A stretch of 64,000 nt of DNA from UBA10107 sp963835585 (GCA_963835585.1 CAWIGF010000003.1:1-64000), one strand, 5' to 3'. Positions 35,097 to 43,831 are shown, counted from the first letter of the stretch. The notes: generated by a model not told the origin, from the letters alone. Numbers and translations: made by a program.

Positions 35097-36227
35097 ATGC
35101 ATGACGAAGATAGATTTAATCTCATTACAAGAAATACAGAAGAAATTCTAACTCCTGAAGATCTTAATTCGCTGATAGCTTCTAAGACTCCACTGAAGCA
35201 CTATATTGGATTTGAGATATCTGGAAAGCCACACCTTGGTCACGGTCTTGTTTGTATGAGTAAAGTAAAGGACCTAGTCGATGCCGGAGTTGATTGCAGC
35301 ATATTTTTAGCGGATTGGCATTCATGGATAAATGACAAGCTCGGTGGCGATATGAAAGTAATACAGGAAATCGGTGTTCCTTTTTTCAAAGAGGCATTGA
35401 TTGCTGCATACAAATGTCTTGGAGGAAATCCAAAAGACATTAGATTTGTTCTTGGCAGTAAACTATATCACAACAACGATGCATTCTGGGAAACAGTTAT
35501 TGATGTGAGCAAAAATACGACGCTAGGAAGAATTGAGAGATCAACAACAATTATGGGTAGGAAAGAAGGTGAAGCAATTGATTTTGCAAAACTTATTTAT
35601 CCACCTATGCAGGTAGCTGATATTTTTGTGCAGGGGATAAATATAGCACATGCAGGAAATGATCAAAGGAAAGCGCAAGTAATCGCGCGTGATGTTGCTT
35701 TGAAACTCAAGAATCCTATAAAAAACAGAAAAGGGGAATCAATAAAGCCAATTGCATTGCATGGGCATCTCATTCTCGGTCTGCATAAACCATCAGTTTG
35801 GCCAATACCAAAGGACAAGATGCAAGAATTATGGAGTCAGATGAAGATGTCAAAGAGCATACCTGGTTCTGCTGTCTATATGACGGATAGCGAAGAGGAG
35901 GTCAAGAAAAAAATAACAAATGCGTTCTGCCCGGAAGGGGAAATTGATTTCAATCCGCTGTTGGACTGGGCACGATATCTTGTTTTCATAAAAGATGGTG
36001 CGACACTTGAAATGAAACGTCAAGAGAAATTCGGAGGAAATAAAACTTATTTTTCATACGATGAACTAGTAACTGATTTTAAGAGTAAAAAATTACATCC
36101 AATGGACTTGAAATTAGCTATGGTAAATAAGATAAATGAGATATTGAAACCGGCGCGGGAACATTTCTCGAATCCGGAAATAAAGAAACTCAAGGAAGCA
36201 ATGGATAAGCTTCTCATAACAAGATAA
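35097..36227 (+). CDS. tyrS: Tyrosine-tRNA ligase
   Basis: 376 aa archaeal-type class I enzyme. HIGH-type motif GKPHLGHG at residues 42-49, the tyrosine/ATP pocket LADWHSWINDKLGG, the Y-x-x-Q-type segment IYPPMQVADIFVQGINIAHA, GNDQRKAQVIARDV, and the KMSKS motif at about residue 250. It charges tRNA-Tyr. TrpRS is a close relative; the length and the absence of a long N-terminal extension favour TyrRS. Confidence 0.88.
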   Translation: MHDEDRFNLITRNTEEILTPEDLNSLIASKTPLKHYIGFEISGKPHLGHGLVCMSKVKDLVDAGVDCSIFLADWHSWINDKLGGDMKVIQEIGVPFFKEALIAAYKCLGGNPKDIRFVLGSKLYHNNDAFWETVIDVSKNTTLGRIERSTTIMGRKEGEAIDFAKLIYPPMQVADIFVQGINIAHAGNDQRKAQVIARDVALKLKNPIKNRKGESIKPIALHGHLILGLHKPSVWPIPKDKMQELWSQMKMSKSIPGSAVYMTDSEEEVKKKITNAFCPEGEIDFNPLLDWARYLVFIKDGATLEMKRQEKFGGNKTYFSYDELVTDFKSKKLHPMDLKLAMVNKINEILKPAREHFSNPEIKKLKEAMDKLLITR

Positions 36228-36228
36228 T

Positions 36229-36236
36229 TTTATAAA
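36229..36236 (+). promoter_or_regulatory. TATA box of pan
   Basis: TTTATAAA immediately after the tyrS stop, centred 25 nt before ATG 36258. It indicates that pan has its own promoter and a leaderless mRNA despite the 30-bp gap. Confidence 0.6.
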
Positions 36237-36257
36237 CAATAGAATTATCCTATTATT

Positions 36258-37418
36258 ATGGCCAAAAAATCAGAAGAACCCAAAGCACAGGATGATGTCA
36301 TTGAAAAAATGATGTATGGGTACACAGTAGAGACTTCTCAGCTAGAAGAGGAGAATAAAATTCTCAAGCAGACGCTTGACCATATGAAAACTGAATTAAA
36401 GAAGTTCCAAAATCCTCCTTTGATGGTCGCTGAAATTAAGGAAGTTCTTGATGATAATTATTTGATCAAGCTGAATAACGGAAATGAGTTTTTCGTGGCT
36501 TCATCATCATCTGTGGGACCTTTGACTGCTGGTGATTTTGTTTTAGTTGAGCAAAAAAACCTTACGATTGTCAAGAAGATAAATACATCAACATCATTCA
36601 ACGTCGAAAAGTTCGTTATTGTAGAAAAACCAACTACTTCGTGGAATGATGTGGGTGGACTAGACAAACAAGCTCTGGAAATACAAGAAGTTGTTGAGTT
36701 GCCATTAAAGAAGCCGGAGTTGTTCAGGAAGGTGGGAATTCAGCCACCAAAAGGAGTTTTATTGTATGGTCCTCCTGGAACAGGAAAGACTCTGTTAGCA
36801 AAGGCAGTAGCTTCATCCACAAACTCAACGTTCATAGAAGTTGTCGGTTCTGAATTAGTCCAGAAATTTATCGGGGAGGGTGCAAAATTAATCAAAGAGA
36901 TTTTCCAACTCGCCAGAGCGAAGGCACCTTCCATAATATTCATTGATGAGATTGATGCGTTAGCTGCAAAAAGAATTGAGATGGGAACATCTGGCGAGAG
37001 GGAAGTGCAAAGAACATTCATGCAGTTCTTGGCTGAATTGGATGGCTTCAAACATCTTGATAATGTAAAAGTTATTGGTTGTACAAATAGAAAGGATATT
37101 CTCGATCCAGCAATCATAAGGCCAGGACGACTGGACAGGTTAATTCATGTTCCGATTCCAACTATAGAGGGAATTAAGCAAATCTTTAAGATACATTCTT
37201 CAAAGATGAAGTTAATTAATGTGGATACAGATGTAATTTCAAAAAAGATGGAAGGTATGTCTGGCGCCGAAATACGTGCTGTATGCACGGAAGCTGGTTA
37301 CTTTGCAATCCGCGACAACAGGACTTCCGTGAAAAAATCTGATTTCAATAGTGCGGTTGAAAAAGTGCTTTCTTCAGAAGAGTCAGAAGGAAAAGATTTC
37401 ATGGGTATGTTTGGTTAA
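36258..37418 (+). CDS. pan: Proteasome-activating nucleotidase PAN
   Basis: 386 aa. N-terminal coiled coil (SQLEEENKILKQTLDHMKTE), an OB domain (residues 65-120) and one AAA+ module: Walker A GPPGTGKT (about 171), pore loop region FIGEG, Walker B IIFIDEIDAL (about 227), second-region-of-homology ILDPAIIRPGRLDRLI. It unfolds substrates for the 20S proteasome. The C-terminus ends MFG, which could act as a relaxed hydrophobic-aromatic-X docking tail (Phe in place of Tyr). Confidence 0.93.
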   Translation: MAKKSEEPKAQDDVIEKMMYGYTVETSQLEEENKILKQTLDHMKTELKKFQNPPLMVAEIKEVLDDNYLIKLNNGNEFFVASSSSVGPLTAGDFVLVEQKNLTIVKKINTSTSFNVEKFVIVEKPTTSWNDVGGLDKQALEIQEVVELPLKKPELFRKVGIQPPKGVLLYGPPGTGKTLLAKAVASSTNSTFIEVVGSELVQKFIGEGAKLIKEIFQLARAKAPSIIFIDEIDALAAKRIEMGTSGEREVQRTFMQFLAELDGFKHLDNVKVIGCTNRKDILDPAIIRPGRLDRLIHVPIPTIEGIKQIFKIHSSKMKLINVDTDVISKKMEGMSGAEIRAVCTEAGYFAIRDNRTSVKKSDFNSAVEKVLSSEESEGKDFMGMFG

Positions 37419-37420
37419 CG

Positions 37421-38083
37421 CTATAATTCCCAAACATTAAGATCACTTCCTGATTTTACATTATATCTTCCTTTTATTGCATTCACAACAATATTCGCAA
37501 CCTTTTCTGGAGGAACGCCTTTCCAATCATTCATTTGTGTTTTTGTATCTGAAGGATTTACAACAAAAACTTTTTGTTTTATTTCTTTTGCAAGTGCTTG
37601 AGAAAATCCCCTGACCCCCCATTTTGATGCCACATATGTACTCACATCTGCATCGGCATATATCCCCCAGTAGCTTGAAATATTTACGATAGCAGTTTTA
37701 ATCAGAGGAAGAGCTTCGCTTGTCATTTTAATCATCCCTTCCAAATTTGTCCTTAATACATTCTCGATTTCAAGAGGTGTTTGTTTTTTTAATTTTTTAT
37801 AAACGAGAACGCCTGCGTTGTTGACAAGAATATCTATTTTTCCAAATTTAATCTTTATCTTTTCGACCAATTTTTTTATGTTTTTATTATTTTTAATATC
37901 AAGTTTAACGACAATTACGTTTGGAGAACCGGAAGCAAGACACTCTTTTTTACATTGTTGTGCCTCATTTTTGCTTTTATTATATGTCACAACAACATTA
38001 TATCTCTCTTTGGCAAATGCTATTGCCGTGGCTTTTCCTATTCCGATGCTTGAACCAGTGACCAAAACAGTTTTTGCTTTCAT
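37421..38083 (-). CDS. Short-chain dehydrogenase/reductase (SDR)
   Basis: 220 aa Rossmann oxidoreductase: cofactor motif TGSSIGIGKATA, LVNNAGVL, catalytic Ser in NISSYWG and the YVASKWG motif (Tyr and Lys spaced by three). Basic residues after the second strand suggest NADP(H). Substrate unknown. Convergent with pan, 2 bp away. A second, different SDR lies at 59901-60584. Confidence 0.85.
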   Translation of the reverse strand: MKAKTVLVTGSSIGIGKATAIAFAKERYNVVVTYNKSKNEAQQCKKECLASGSPNVIVVKLDIKNNKNIKKLVEKIKIKFGKIDILVNNAGVLVYKKLKKQTPLEIENVLRTNLEGMIKMTSEALPLIKTAIVNISSYWGIYADADVSTYVASKWGVRGFSQALAKEIKQKVFVVNPSDTKTQMNDWKGVPPEKVANIVVNAIKGRYNVKSGSDLNVWEL

Positions 38084-38116
38084 GATGAGACTAATTCCTT
38101 TCCGCTTTAAAAAACT

Positions 38117-38190
38117 AATGCCCGCTCAGCAGTTACTACCGTTCTTCATTCTTGCGTTAGAGGGTGTTCACTTCGTTCATTGCAGGCATT
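38117..38190 (-). ncRNA. C/D box-like guide RNA, degenerate paralog of the rpl3-rpl4 spacer RNA
   Basis: On the minus strand a perfect 9-bp terminal stem (AATGCCTGC with GCGGGCATT, one G-T pair) encloses a C'-like box ATGAAGA, a guide ACGGTAGTAACTG and D box CTGA. C'-guide-D matches the 58041-58064 RNA at all but two or three of 27 positions. C (ATGAACG) and D' (CTAA) deviate strongly from consensus. Lies in the 135-bp gap between trm5 and the SDR gene. Homology to the good copy is what supports it. Confidence 0.4.
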
Positions 38191-38218
38191 CTAAATAGAA
38201 TTTTTCTTATTTTTAAAT

Positions 38219-39037
38219 CTATGCTACTTGTATGTCAAAACAAAGCCTATTCACGTGGGGTGCATATTCCCCTGCCTTTACTATGTTCAGAATTTTGCAG
38301 TTTCTATTATTGTCCTTGCAAATCTTAATTATTGAGTCTTTTTTTTCTTTTATTTCATCTTCGTTGCCAAATGTATATATGTGTATGATGCATCTTTTTT
38401 TTGCAACAGACAATGCATTTTTCAAAAAATCTTCTGCCGTTTTTGGCAATGGCATGACAATTCTATCGAACTTTTCCTTTATTTTTGGAATTATTTTTTT
38501 AGCATCTCCTTTCAAAACAGTCGCATTCTTTATTTTATTTAGCTCGAGATTTTCTAACGCATATTTATGTGCAATTGGATTTACTTCAATTGCAGTGACC
38601 TTCTTGGCTTTTTTTGCTATTTGAACTGTGTATGGTCCACAACCACTAAATAGAACGAGCACATTTTCTTGATTTGCAACTTGATTAGCGATACGAGCCC
38701 GTTCTGTTCCTAATCGTGGAGAGAAATAGACTTTTTCAACATCCAGTAGAAACCTGCAACCATTCTCAATATATAATGTCTCTTTTCTTTTTTCCCCTGC
38801 GATGATTTTGAGCTTTGGTGTCCTGTATTTTCCTGAGTATTTCTTTATTTTCTTGCATACTACGTGCACATTCTTATGTAATTTCATAACAGTTTCTCCA
38901 ATAAATCTTTCTTTTTTACTTAATTTCTCTGGAATTTCTGCAAAAATAGCAATATCGCCGACTATATCGAAAGAACTGGGAACAAATTTAAGCAATTTTC
39001 CAGAAATTTTTCCTTTCAAATATTCTTTTAATTTCAA
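38219..39037 (-). CDS. trm5: tRNA (guanine-37-N1) methyltransferase Trm5
   Basis: 272 aa SAM enzyme. Starts in the D2 region (KFVPSSFDIVGDIAIFAEIP), then the family motif YFSPRLGTERARIANQV, SAM site VLVLFSGCGPYTVQIAK, IEVNPIAHKYALENL, the catalytic-loop-like IVMPLPKTAEDFL and C-terminal APHVNRLCFDIQV. m1G37 prevents frameshifting. The N-terminal D1 domain of some paralogs is absent. Overlaps fen1 by 4 bp (ATGA), so translation is coupled. Confidence 0.88.
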   Translation of the reverse strand: MKLKEYLKGKISGKLLKFVPSSFDIVGDIAIFAEIPEKLSKKERFIGETVMKLHKNVHVVCKKIKKYSGKYRTPKLKIIAGEKRKETLYIENGCRFLLDVEKVYFSPRLGTERARIANQVANQENVLVLFSGCGPYTVQIAKKAKKVTAIEVNPIAHKYALENLELNKIKNATVLKGDAKKIIPKIKEKFDRIVMPLPKTAEDFLKNALSVAKKRCIIHIYTFGNEDEIKEKKDSIIKICKDNNRNCKILNIVKAGEYAPHVNRLCFDIQVA

Positions 39038-40069
39038 AAGAATTCACCAAGTCCCTTTTGTTTTCCTTTTTTCACATCTTCTTCTATGTCATCAAGTGTT
39101 TTTTCAACACGTTCCCTGTTGAATTCATGCTTCTCTACAAGAAGCTCCATTATCTTTTCCCTATTCATCCTTCTCCACTTTAGTTCATAATCATCAGTTA
39201 CAGGCATGTTCTTAATTACACCAAATACCTCCTGCCACTCGACATCAAAGAAATCATCCCATTTAACATCTTCAAATAAATTATTGAAGTCACTTCCATA
39301 TTTCTTGACTAATTTTAGGGCGTTTTTCGGACCGATGCCTCTTATTCCTCCAATATTAAAATCAGTTCCAATCAGCATACCCATTGCAATCAACTGATTC
39401 TTGTGTTATCCCGTTCTGTTCTAGTGTTTTATTTAACCTAACTATTGTTGGCTTTATTTTCTCATAGCTGAGCTTATTTTTACTCTTTTTCCTCTCGCTA
39501 AGCGTAAGATTTTGTATCATTTGGGGAACTCCAAACAACAAACAATCATAATCCTGACTTACCTCTGCGTAGAAATCTCCTTTTTTAACCATATAGGCAG
39601 CCTGTGCTTCCCCCTCACTTGGTGCCTGTATTATTGGAAAACCAAGCGCTCCAAGTAGTATTTTTGATTCTTCAATCATTTCCTTTGTCAGCAATGATGT
39701 TCGCGCTGCATATTTCTTCATAGCAACTAAGTCATCATGTTCTTTTGCTATTTCATACTCTGCCTGTGCTTGTTTCTTTAGTTCAATCCTTCTTTCAACT
39801 TCCTTCTTTTTAAGTAGAGGTTTCTTGCCATCGAATACAAAAGCCAAATCTATTCCCATCTTCTTCAACTTGGTCATTCTACTGAATAAACCAACCAAAT
39901 GTGATGTTGTATGTCCCTTTGAATCAGTTAGGAGAGATCCATCTTGCTGCCGTATTGAGCTTAGAAATTGATAAATGACATTCATAGAATCAACAACAAG
40001 CCTTTTTCCTTGCAAATCAGAGAATTCAATCTCTTCCCGTGATGATATGTCTTTTAAATCTGTTCCCAT
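39034..40069 (-). CDS. fen: Flap endonuclease FEN-1, interrupted by one frameshift
   Basis: N-terminal half 40069 to about 39395: VDSMNVIYQFLSSIRQQDGS, VFDGKKPLLKK, APSEGEAQAAYM, SQDYDCLLFG, all metal-ligand carboxylates present. One extra base at about 39394 throws the frame into an early stop; removing it gives ITQESLIAMGMLIGTDFN and then GGIRGIGPKNALKLVKKYG in normal register. C-terminus KQKGLGEFF is a PCNA-interacting peptide. FEN-1 trims Okazaki flaps. Combined length about 345 aa is normal. Either an isolated read error or a real mutation; the gene is otherwise intact. Confidence 0.9.
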
Positions 40070-40082
40070 GTCATTAGAAAAC

Positions 40083-40127
40083 TAAAGGGCGTTTATAATT
40101 CTTTTGAGCAAAAATAAGTGCCCTTTA
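40083..40127. promoter_or_regulatory. fen1 promoter TATA bracketed by an 8-bp dyad
   Basis: TAAAGGGC (40083-40090) and GCCCTTTA (40120-40127) are perfectly complementary, 29 bp apart. Between them the minus-strand TATA (ATTATAAAC, 40091-40099) lies 26 nt before the fen1 ATG. The dyad could be an operator or the terminator of the upstream lipoprotein gene. Confidence 0.4.
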
Positions 40128-40146
40128 TGAAAAGATATGAAATTAC

Positions 40147-40761
40147 TTACTGTACTTTGATGTAGATATCTTCAACCTGGGAGTCGAGTTTTGTAACTCC
40201 TCCGTATGTATTTTTGTTGTAAAATTGAATTTCAAATTGGTATGTTCCTGGAACTGTCGGCACTCCTTGTGCAATATCGTTTCCGATTGTGAAAATTAAT
40301 GGTATATATGTGCTGTTTCCTTGTTGCAGCACGTAGAAATCAGCAATCTGTTGTGTTTTTATCCATGTTGTTCCCATATAAGTGGAATCCCCTTCTATCA
40401 TGTTGTTGTTGCTATCTCGCGCGCCGATAAACGTAATGACACCATCTATGGTTTGTTTATCTTCATTAAGAGGATTATAAATTAAACCAAATATAATGTA
40501 ATCTCCTATCTTGCCATATTTTATCTTATAGGGAAGCACTATCTGTTGATATTTATCATTCTTAGCTATCGTGTCTGCCTTTACCTGATCAGCGATGCTC
40601 TGGTAGTTCTGTGCTAATGCAGTTTGCGAAGTATTCACGGATGTCGGATTCTTCATTGCACCATTCTGTATCGATTGCTGAGAATATATCCCTGATTGGG
40701 ATGCACATGCTGCTAGTACAATGATTGCCGCTAAACCTATGAGCATAGTTGTTATTTTCAT
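40147..40761 (-). CDS. Lipoprotein of unknown function
   Basis: 204 aa. Signal peptide MKITTMLIGLAAIIVLAACA with lipobox Cys 19, then a Gln/Ser/Asn-rich linker and a beta domain (YKIKYGKIGDYIIFGLIYNP, VITFIGARDSNNNMI, VPGTYQFEIQFYNKNTYGG). Not clearly related to the three-paralog family. It follows the winged-helix/nuclease-like gene by 6 bp on the same strand, so it shares its transcript. Confidence 0.7.
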   Translation of the reverse strand: MKITTMLIGLAAIIVLAACASQSGIYSQQSIQNGAMKNPTSVNTSQTALAQNYQSIADQVKADTIAKNDKYQQIVLPYKIKYGKIGDYIIFGLIYNPLNEDKQTIDGVITFIGARDSNNNMIEGDSTYMGTTWIKTQQIADFYVLQQGNSTYIPLIFTIGNDIAQGVPTVPGTYQFEIQFYNKNTYGGVTKLDSQVEDIYIKVQ

Positions 40762-40767
40762 GTTCTC

Positions 40768-41838
40768 TCATATCCTTTTGATTGTTATATTTTTAAATTC
40801 TTTGTTTATGAGTTCCTGGGCCTTCTTTGTTGGTTCTCCTGTGGTTATAAGCAATATTGGAAGCTTTTTCATTTGTGATTGGGCATATAAAAGGCTCAAA
40901 TCAGCATCGTTTATTTTTTGCTTATTCTTTGCCTTGCAGAAATAGTTTACGTTACCAACCGCGGTTGGAATGACGACGATGCTTTCAAAATCTTTGTCTT
41001 TCTTGATTTGTTTTACTCCAGAATATACTATGTTGTTTTTTGTGAAGTAATCAATGACTCTATTCATGAATTGATCCGTTTCATCAATTTTATTCGCGTT
41101 CTGTAGTTGAAGTGTATCTTGGATTTGAGCTGGCGCTGCTTGTTGTGAAACCTCTTTTTTTCGTATTTTTCTCGGCTTTTCTTGGATTGTCTCCTCTTTT
41201 TTCAATTCTTCCTTTACCTCTTGTTCTATTGGCTTTTCAGTAAGCTTACTCTTTTCGCCTTCGAGTCTTTTGAGTTCCTTTTCTATCTCAGTTAATTGTT
41301 TTTGGACATCAGTTTGGGATGATATGCCTTTTTGTTTCTCTATGAGCCCCATTTGGTCTTTTATGATAGGCTCAACCTCAACATCAGCACATAAGTACCA
41401 TTTCCAAAATATCTCTTGAATAGGTCCTGCTGTTACTCTGAGTGGAATTGCAAAGTCCTTAATATCTCTCAGGGAGGCACGAATGACTGGTTCTTGTGAA
41501 GAATCTCTTAAAATTTTTGAACTTTTAAGCATATCAAATGCTTTTTGTTGTTTATCATTAAGTTTATCCCGTAATGCCTGCAATTTTCCTTCCTGGCCAG
41601 CAACATAATAAACAGGACTTCCACCAATTTTGGTATTTGATATTTTTAAAACACCATTGTCAACAAGTTCAGAAAGTAATGCTCCTGCAAAAAGAACATT
41701 TACTCCAAGTTCCTTGGTAATTTGTACGGGTAGCAAGGGGCCTCTGCTCCTTACTGTTTGTAGTGCTTTCTCCTTTACGTCAAGAACAAGATTTGTCGTT
41801 GGTTTTCCTTGGTTTTTTGGTAAATCAAATAAACTCAT
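40768..41838 (-). CDS. Winged-helix protein with possible restriction-nuclease-like C-terminal domain
   Basis: 356 aa. Residues 15-85 look like a winged helix (LLPVQITKELGVNVLFAGAL, LVDNGVLKISNTKIGGSPVY). A charged coiled linker spans 180-260. The C-terminus (DQFMNRVIDYFTKNNIVYSG, SIVVIPTAVGNVNYFCKAKN, LLYAQSQMKKLPILLITTG) has the strand-helix order of the PD-(D/E)XK fold with a K-x-K in the third strand, but the acidic residue is not obvious, so activity is uncertain. ATG 41838 overlaps the endA stop by 4 bp. Not a family I can name. Confidence 0.6.
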   Translation of the reverse strand: MSLFDLPKNQGKPTTNLVLDVKEKALQTVRSRGPLLPVQITKELGVNVLFAGALLSELVDNGVLKISNTKIGGSPVYYVAGQEGKLQALRDKLNDKQQKAFDMLKSSKILRDSSQEPVIRASLRDIKDFAIPLRVTAGPIQEIFWKWYLCADVEVEPIIKDQMGLIEKQKGISSQTDVQKQLTEIEKELKRLEGEKSKLTEKPIEQEVKEELKKEETIQEKPRKIRKKEVSQQAAPAQIQDTLQLQNANKIDETDQFMNRVIDYFTKNNIVYSGVKQIKKDKDFESIVVIPTAVGNVNYFCKAKNKQKINDADLSLLYAQSQMKKLPILLITTGEPTKKAQELINKEFKNITIKRI

Positions 41839-42338
41839 GGTCGTTTCCATGCAACTTCATAATATGTCACATCTTCTTCATCATCGACAATTCCTATTAG
41901 TAATCGTTTCTTCGTTGAATGTGCAACTCTGTTTTTTGATGCGAATTCGTGCCATGTCATCGATCCAGACTCATGAACAGGGAATACAATCCATTTTGCA
42001 TGATCTTCTCCTGGACTTACGCCCTTATCATAAACTCTGAAATCAGCTCCAAATTTAAGTGCTGTTTTTACGATATAGCCACGATCTCTCAAATCTCTAA
42101 ACACAACAAATTTTGTCAAGAAACCCTTTATTTTCTTATTTGCTTTTTTCAATAATTTATCTGCATCAAGTGATTTGATCGTTATTTTTCCTTTCTCAAG
42201 CAAATACATTCCTTCGAATAGAGACAATAAGACTTTTGAGTTCTTTATGATGCCAAAGCGGCCTTTGTTGAATAATTCTCGTGCCTCATCCGAAGATTCT
42301 GTAACGATGCCATGATCAGAATATTTTGCTTCCACCAT
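41835..42338 (-). CDS. endA: tRNA-splicing endonuclease EndA
   Basis: 167 aa. N-terminal domain (LFNKGRFGIIKNSKVLLSLF, GMYLLEKGKI) and C-terminal catalytic domain: FVVFRDLRDRGYIVKTALKF, GADFRVYDKGVSPGEDHAKW (catalytic Tyr and His region), HEFASKNRVAHSTKKRLLIG (catalytic Lys region). It cuts introns at bulge-helix-bulge sites. At 167 aa it would act as a homotetramer. Coupled by ATGA to the winged-helix gene downstream. Confidence 0.92.
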   Translation of the reverse strand: MVEAKYSDHGIVTESSDEARELFNKGRFGIIKNSKVLLSLFEGMYLLEKGKITIKSLDADKLLKKANKKIKGFLTKFVVFRDLRDRGYIVKTALKFGADFRVYDKGVSPGEDHAKWIVFPVHESGSMTWHEFASKNRVAHSTKKRLLIGIVDDEEDVTYYEVAWKRP

Positions 42339-42412
42339 CGATTTTAATTTGCTGTTGCACTTATTTAAACATATTCATTGTTATATATTTACAATATGGA
42401 AGATAAATATCA

Positions 42413-42419
42413 TTAAATA
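42413..42419 (+). promoter_or_regulatory. TATA box of rnz
   Basis: TTAAATA centred 28 nt before ATG 42444, preferring that start to the GTG at 42420. Just upstream, ATTGT-n9-ACAAT (42376-42394) forms a small dyad. Confidence 0.4.
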
Positions 42420-42443
42420 GTGTGTTTATGCCTTTCATTTTTT

Positions 42444-43355
42444 ATGGAATTAACGATATTAGGAACTTCTTGTCAAGTTCCAACAAAAGAAAGGAATCCT
42501 TCTGCAGTTTTTCTTAGTTACAAGAAATATGGCATACTAATTGATTGTGCTGAGGGGACTCAGCGGCAGATGAATATTGCAGGAATAAGCAGATCGAAGG
42601 TAACTCACATCTTGATAAGTCATTGGCATGGAGATCATATCGCAGGACTTATTGGTTTAATGCAGACCATTGGTAGTTTGGAATCAAAAGATGGCGAACC
42701 ATATAAGATTGAACTTTTTGGGCCAAAAGGGACAAAAACATATGTTAAACATTTATTAAAAAGTTGTTATTTCGATGTTAAGATTAATTTAAAGATCCAT
42801 GAGGTAATTCCAAAAAAAGTGGATAAGGTATTTGAAAATGAAGATTTTGAAATTTATTGTTGTCAATTAGACCATTCAACACCTTGTGTTGGTTATTCTT
42901 TTGTAGAAAAGGACAGGAGAAACATTGATGTTGAGTACCTTAGGAAACACAAAATCAAAGATGGACCCCATCTTGAAAAATTGAAACAAGGACAGAATAT
43001 AGTTTTCGAAGGGAAAAAAATAAAAGCAAAGGACGCTACATACGTCGTTAAAGGTAAGAAAGTATCTTACATAATTGACACACTCTATACTACAAATGCA
43101 ATAAAACTTGCAAAGTATGCAGATGTTCTTATTGCGGATTCTACATTCCAAAGTTCTCTTAGAGAGAAAGCGGAAAAGACAAAGCATCTTACTTCAGAAG
43201 ATGCAGCAAATATTGCCTCCAATGCGGAAGTTAAACAGTTAATTTTAACTCATTTTTCTCAGAGATACAAAGAAGTGTCTGAACTCCTTAACGAGGCCCA
43301 AATTATCTTTCCCAACACAAAAGCAGCCTTCGATTTCATGAAAATAACACTTTAG
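42444..43355 (+). CDS. rnz: Ribonuclease Z (tRNA 3'-end processing)
   Basis: 303 aa metallo-beta-lactamase: MELTILGTSCQVPTKERNPS, ILIDCAEGTQRQM, zinc motif ILISHWHGDHIAGLIGL, LDHSTPCVGYSFVEKDR, IIDT, VLIADSTF, and the conserved LILTHFSQRY. The exosite for tRNA is in the middle. It removes the tRNA 3' trailer. Sits next to endA (divergent), grouping two tRNA-maturation enzymes. Confidence 0.94.
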   Translation: MELTILGTSCQVPTKERNPSAVFLSYKKYGILIDCAEGTQRQMNIAGISRSKVTHILISHWHGDHIAGLIGLMQTIGSLESKDGEPYKIELFGPKGTKTYVKHLLKSCYFDVKINLKIHEVIPKKVDKVFENEDFEIYCCQLDHSTPCVGYSFVEKDRRNIDVEYLRKHKIKDGPHLEKLKQGQNIVFEGKKIKAKDATYVVKGKKVSYIIDTLYTTNAIKLAKYADVLIADSTFQSSLREKAEKTKHLTSEDAANIASNAEVKQLILTHFSQRYKEVSELLNEAQIIFPNTKAAFDFMKITL

Positions 43356-43360
43356 GTATG

Positions 43361-43368
43361 TTTAAATA
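43361..43368 (+). promoter_or_regulatory. TATA box of small lipoprotein gene
   Basis: TTTAAATA centred 27 nt before ATG 43392, immediately after the rnz stop; predicts an independent leaderless transcript. Confidence 0.5.
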
Positions 43369-43391
43369 TCTACATATGCTTATGTACTTCT

Positions 43392-43754
43392 ATGAAGAAA
43401 TTATTGCTGCTATTTATTTTGTCCTTAGTTGCTTGTACTGCCTATATTCCGGTGAATCAATCAACTTCCACAAACAATTCCCTACCAATTGTTGTAACTA
43501 TTCAAAATAATTCAGTTCAATCCAATTTGATGGGGTCTTGTAAAAATAACGTATGCATGAATACGGACTTTTATAATTGTACAACTGACAGTGTTGGAAA
43601 TAGAGTTCTCGTAAAAGTCGGTCTTGTTATAGGAGAATGTAATGTTAGCTGCATAGTGACTAATGATTGCAAGTTCCCAGAAGAATGTTATTCTCCTGGA
43701 GCAGATATCAACAATTACTACGTATGCAAGAATTATTCGTATTCATCTTCTTAA
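43392..43754 (+). CDS. Small Cys-rich lipoprotein
   Basis: 120 aa. Signal peptide MKKLLLLFILSLVACTAYIP with lipobox Cys 15. A Ser/Thr/Asn linker is followed by a compact domain with nine Cys (CKNNVCMNTDFYNC, VIGECNVSCIVTNDCKFPEE), likely disulfide-bonded. No family recognised. Ends before a stem-loop (GTGAAAAA-n5-TTTTTCAC, 43811-43831). Confidence 0.65.
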   Translation: MKKLLLLFILSLVACTAYIPVNQSTSTNNSLPIVVTIQNNSVQSNLMGSCKNNVCMNTDFYNCTTDSVGNRVLVKVGLVIGECNVSCIVTNDCKFPEECYSPGADINNYYVCKNYSYSSS

Positions 43755-43810
43755 TGACACAACATTCTACCTTAAAACTAATTATTTTCATATTTTAATA
43801 TCATTCATCA

Positions 43811-43831
43811 GTGAAAAATTTATTTTTTCAC
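43811..43831 (+). terminator. Hairpin in the gap after the small lipoprotein gene
   Basis: GTGAAAAA (43811-43818) and TTTTTCAC (43824-43831) are perfectly complementary, loop TTTAT. T-rich context fits an archaeal stop for the lipoprotein transcript. Confidence 0.35.

Noticed and set aside
38117..38190. tRNA gene between trm5 and the SDR gene
   Set aside because: The 9-bp stem looks like an acceptor stem, but there is no T-arm GTTCGA, no anticodon arm and the similarity is to a C/D box RNA.
39386..39398. Programmed frameshifting in FEN-1
   Set aside because: No slippery heptamer or downstream structure is evident; a simple one-base insertion explains it. Kept only as a possibility in the finding.
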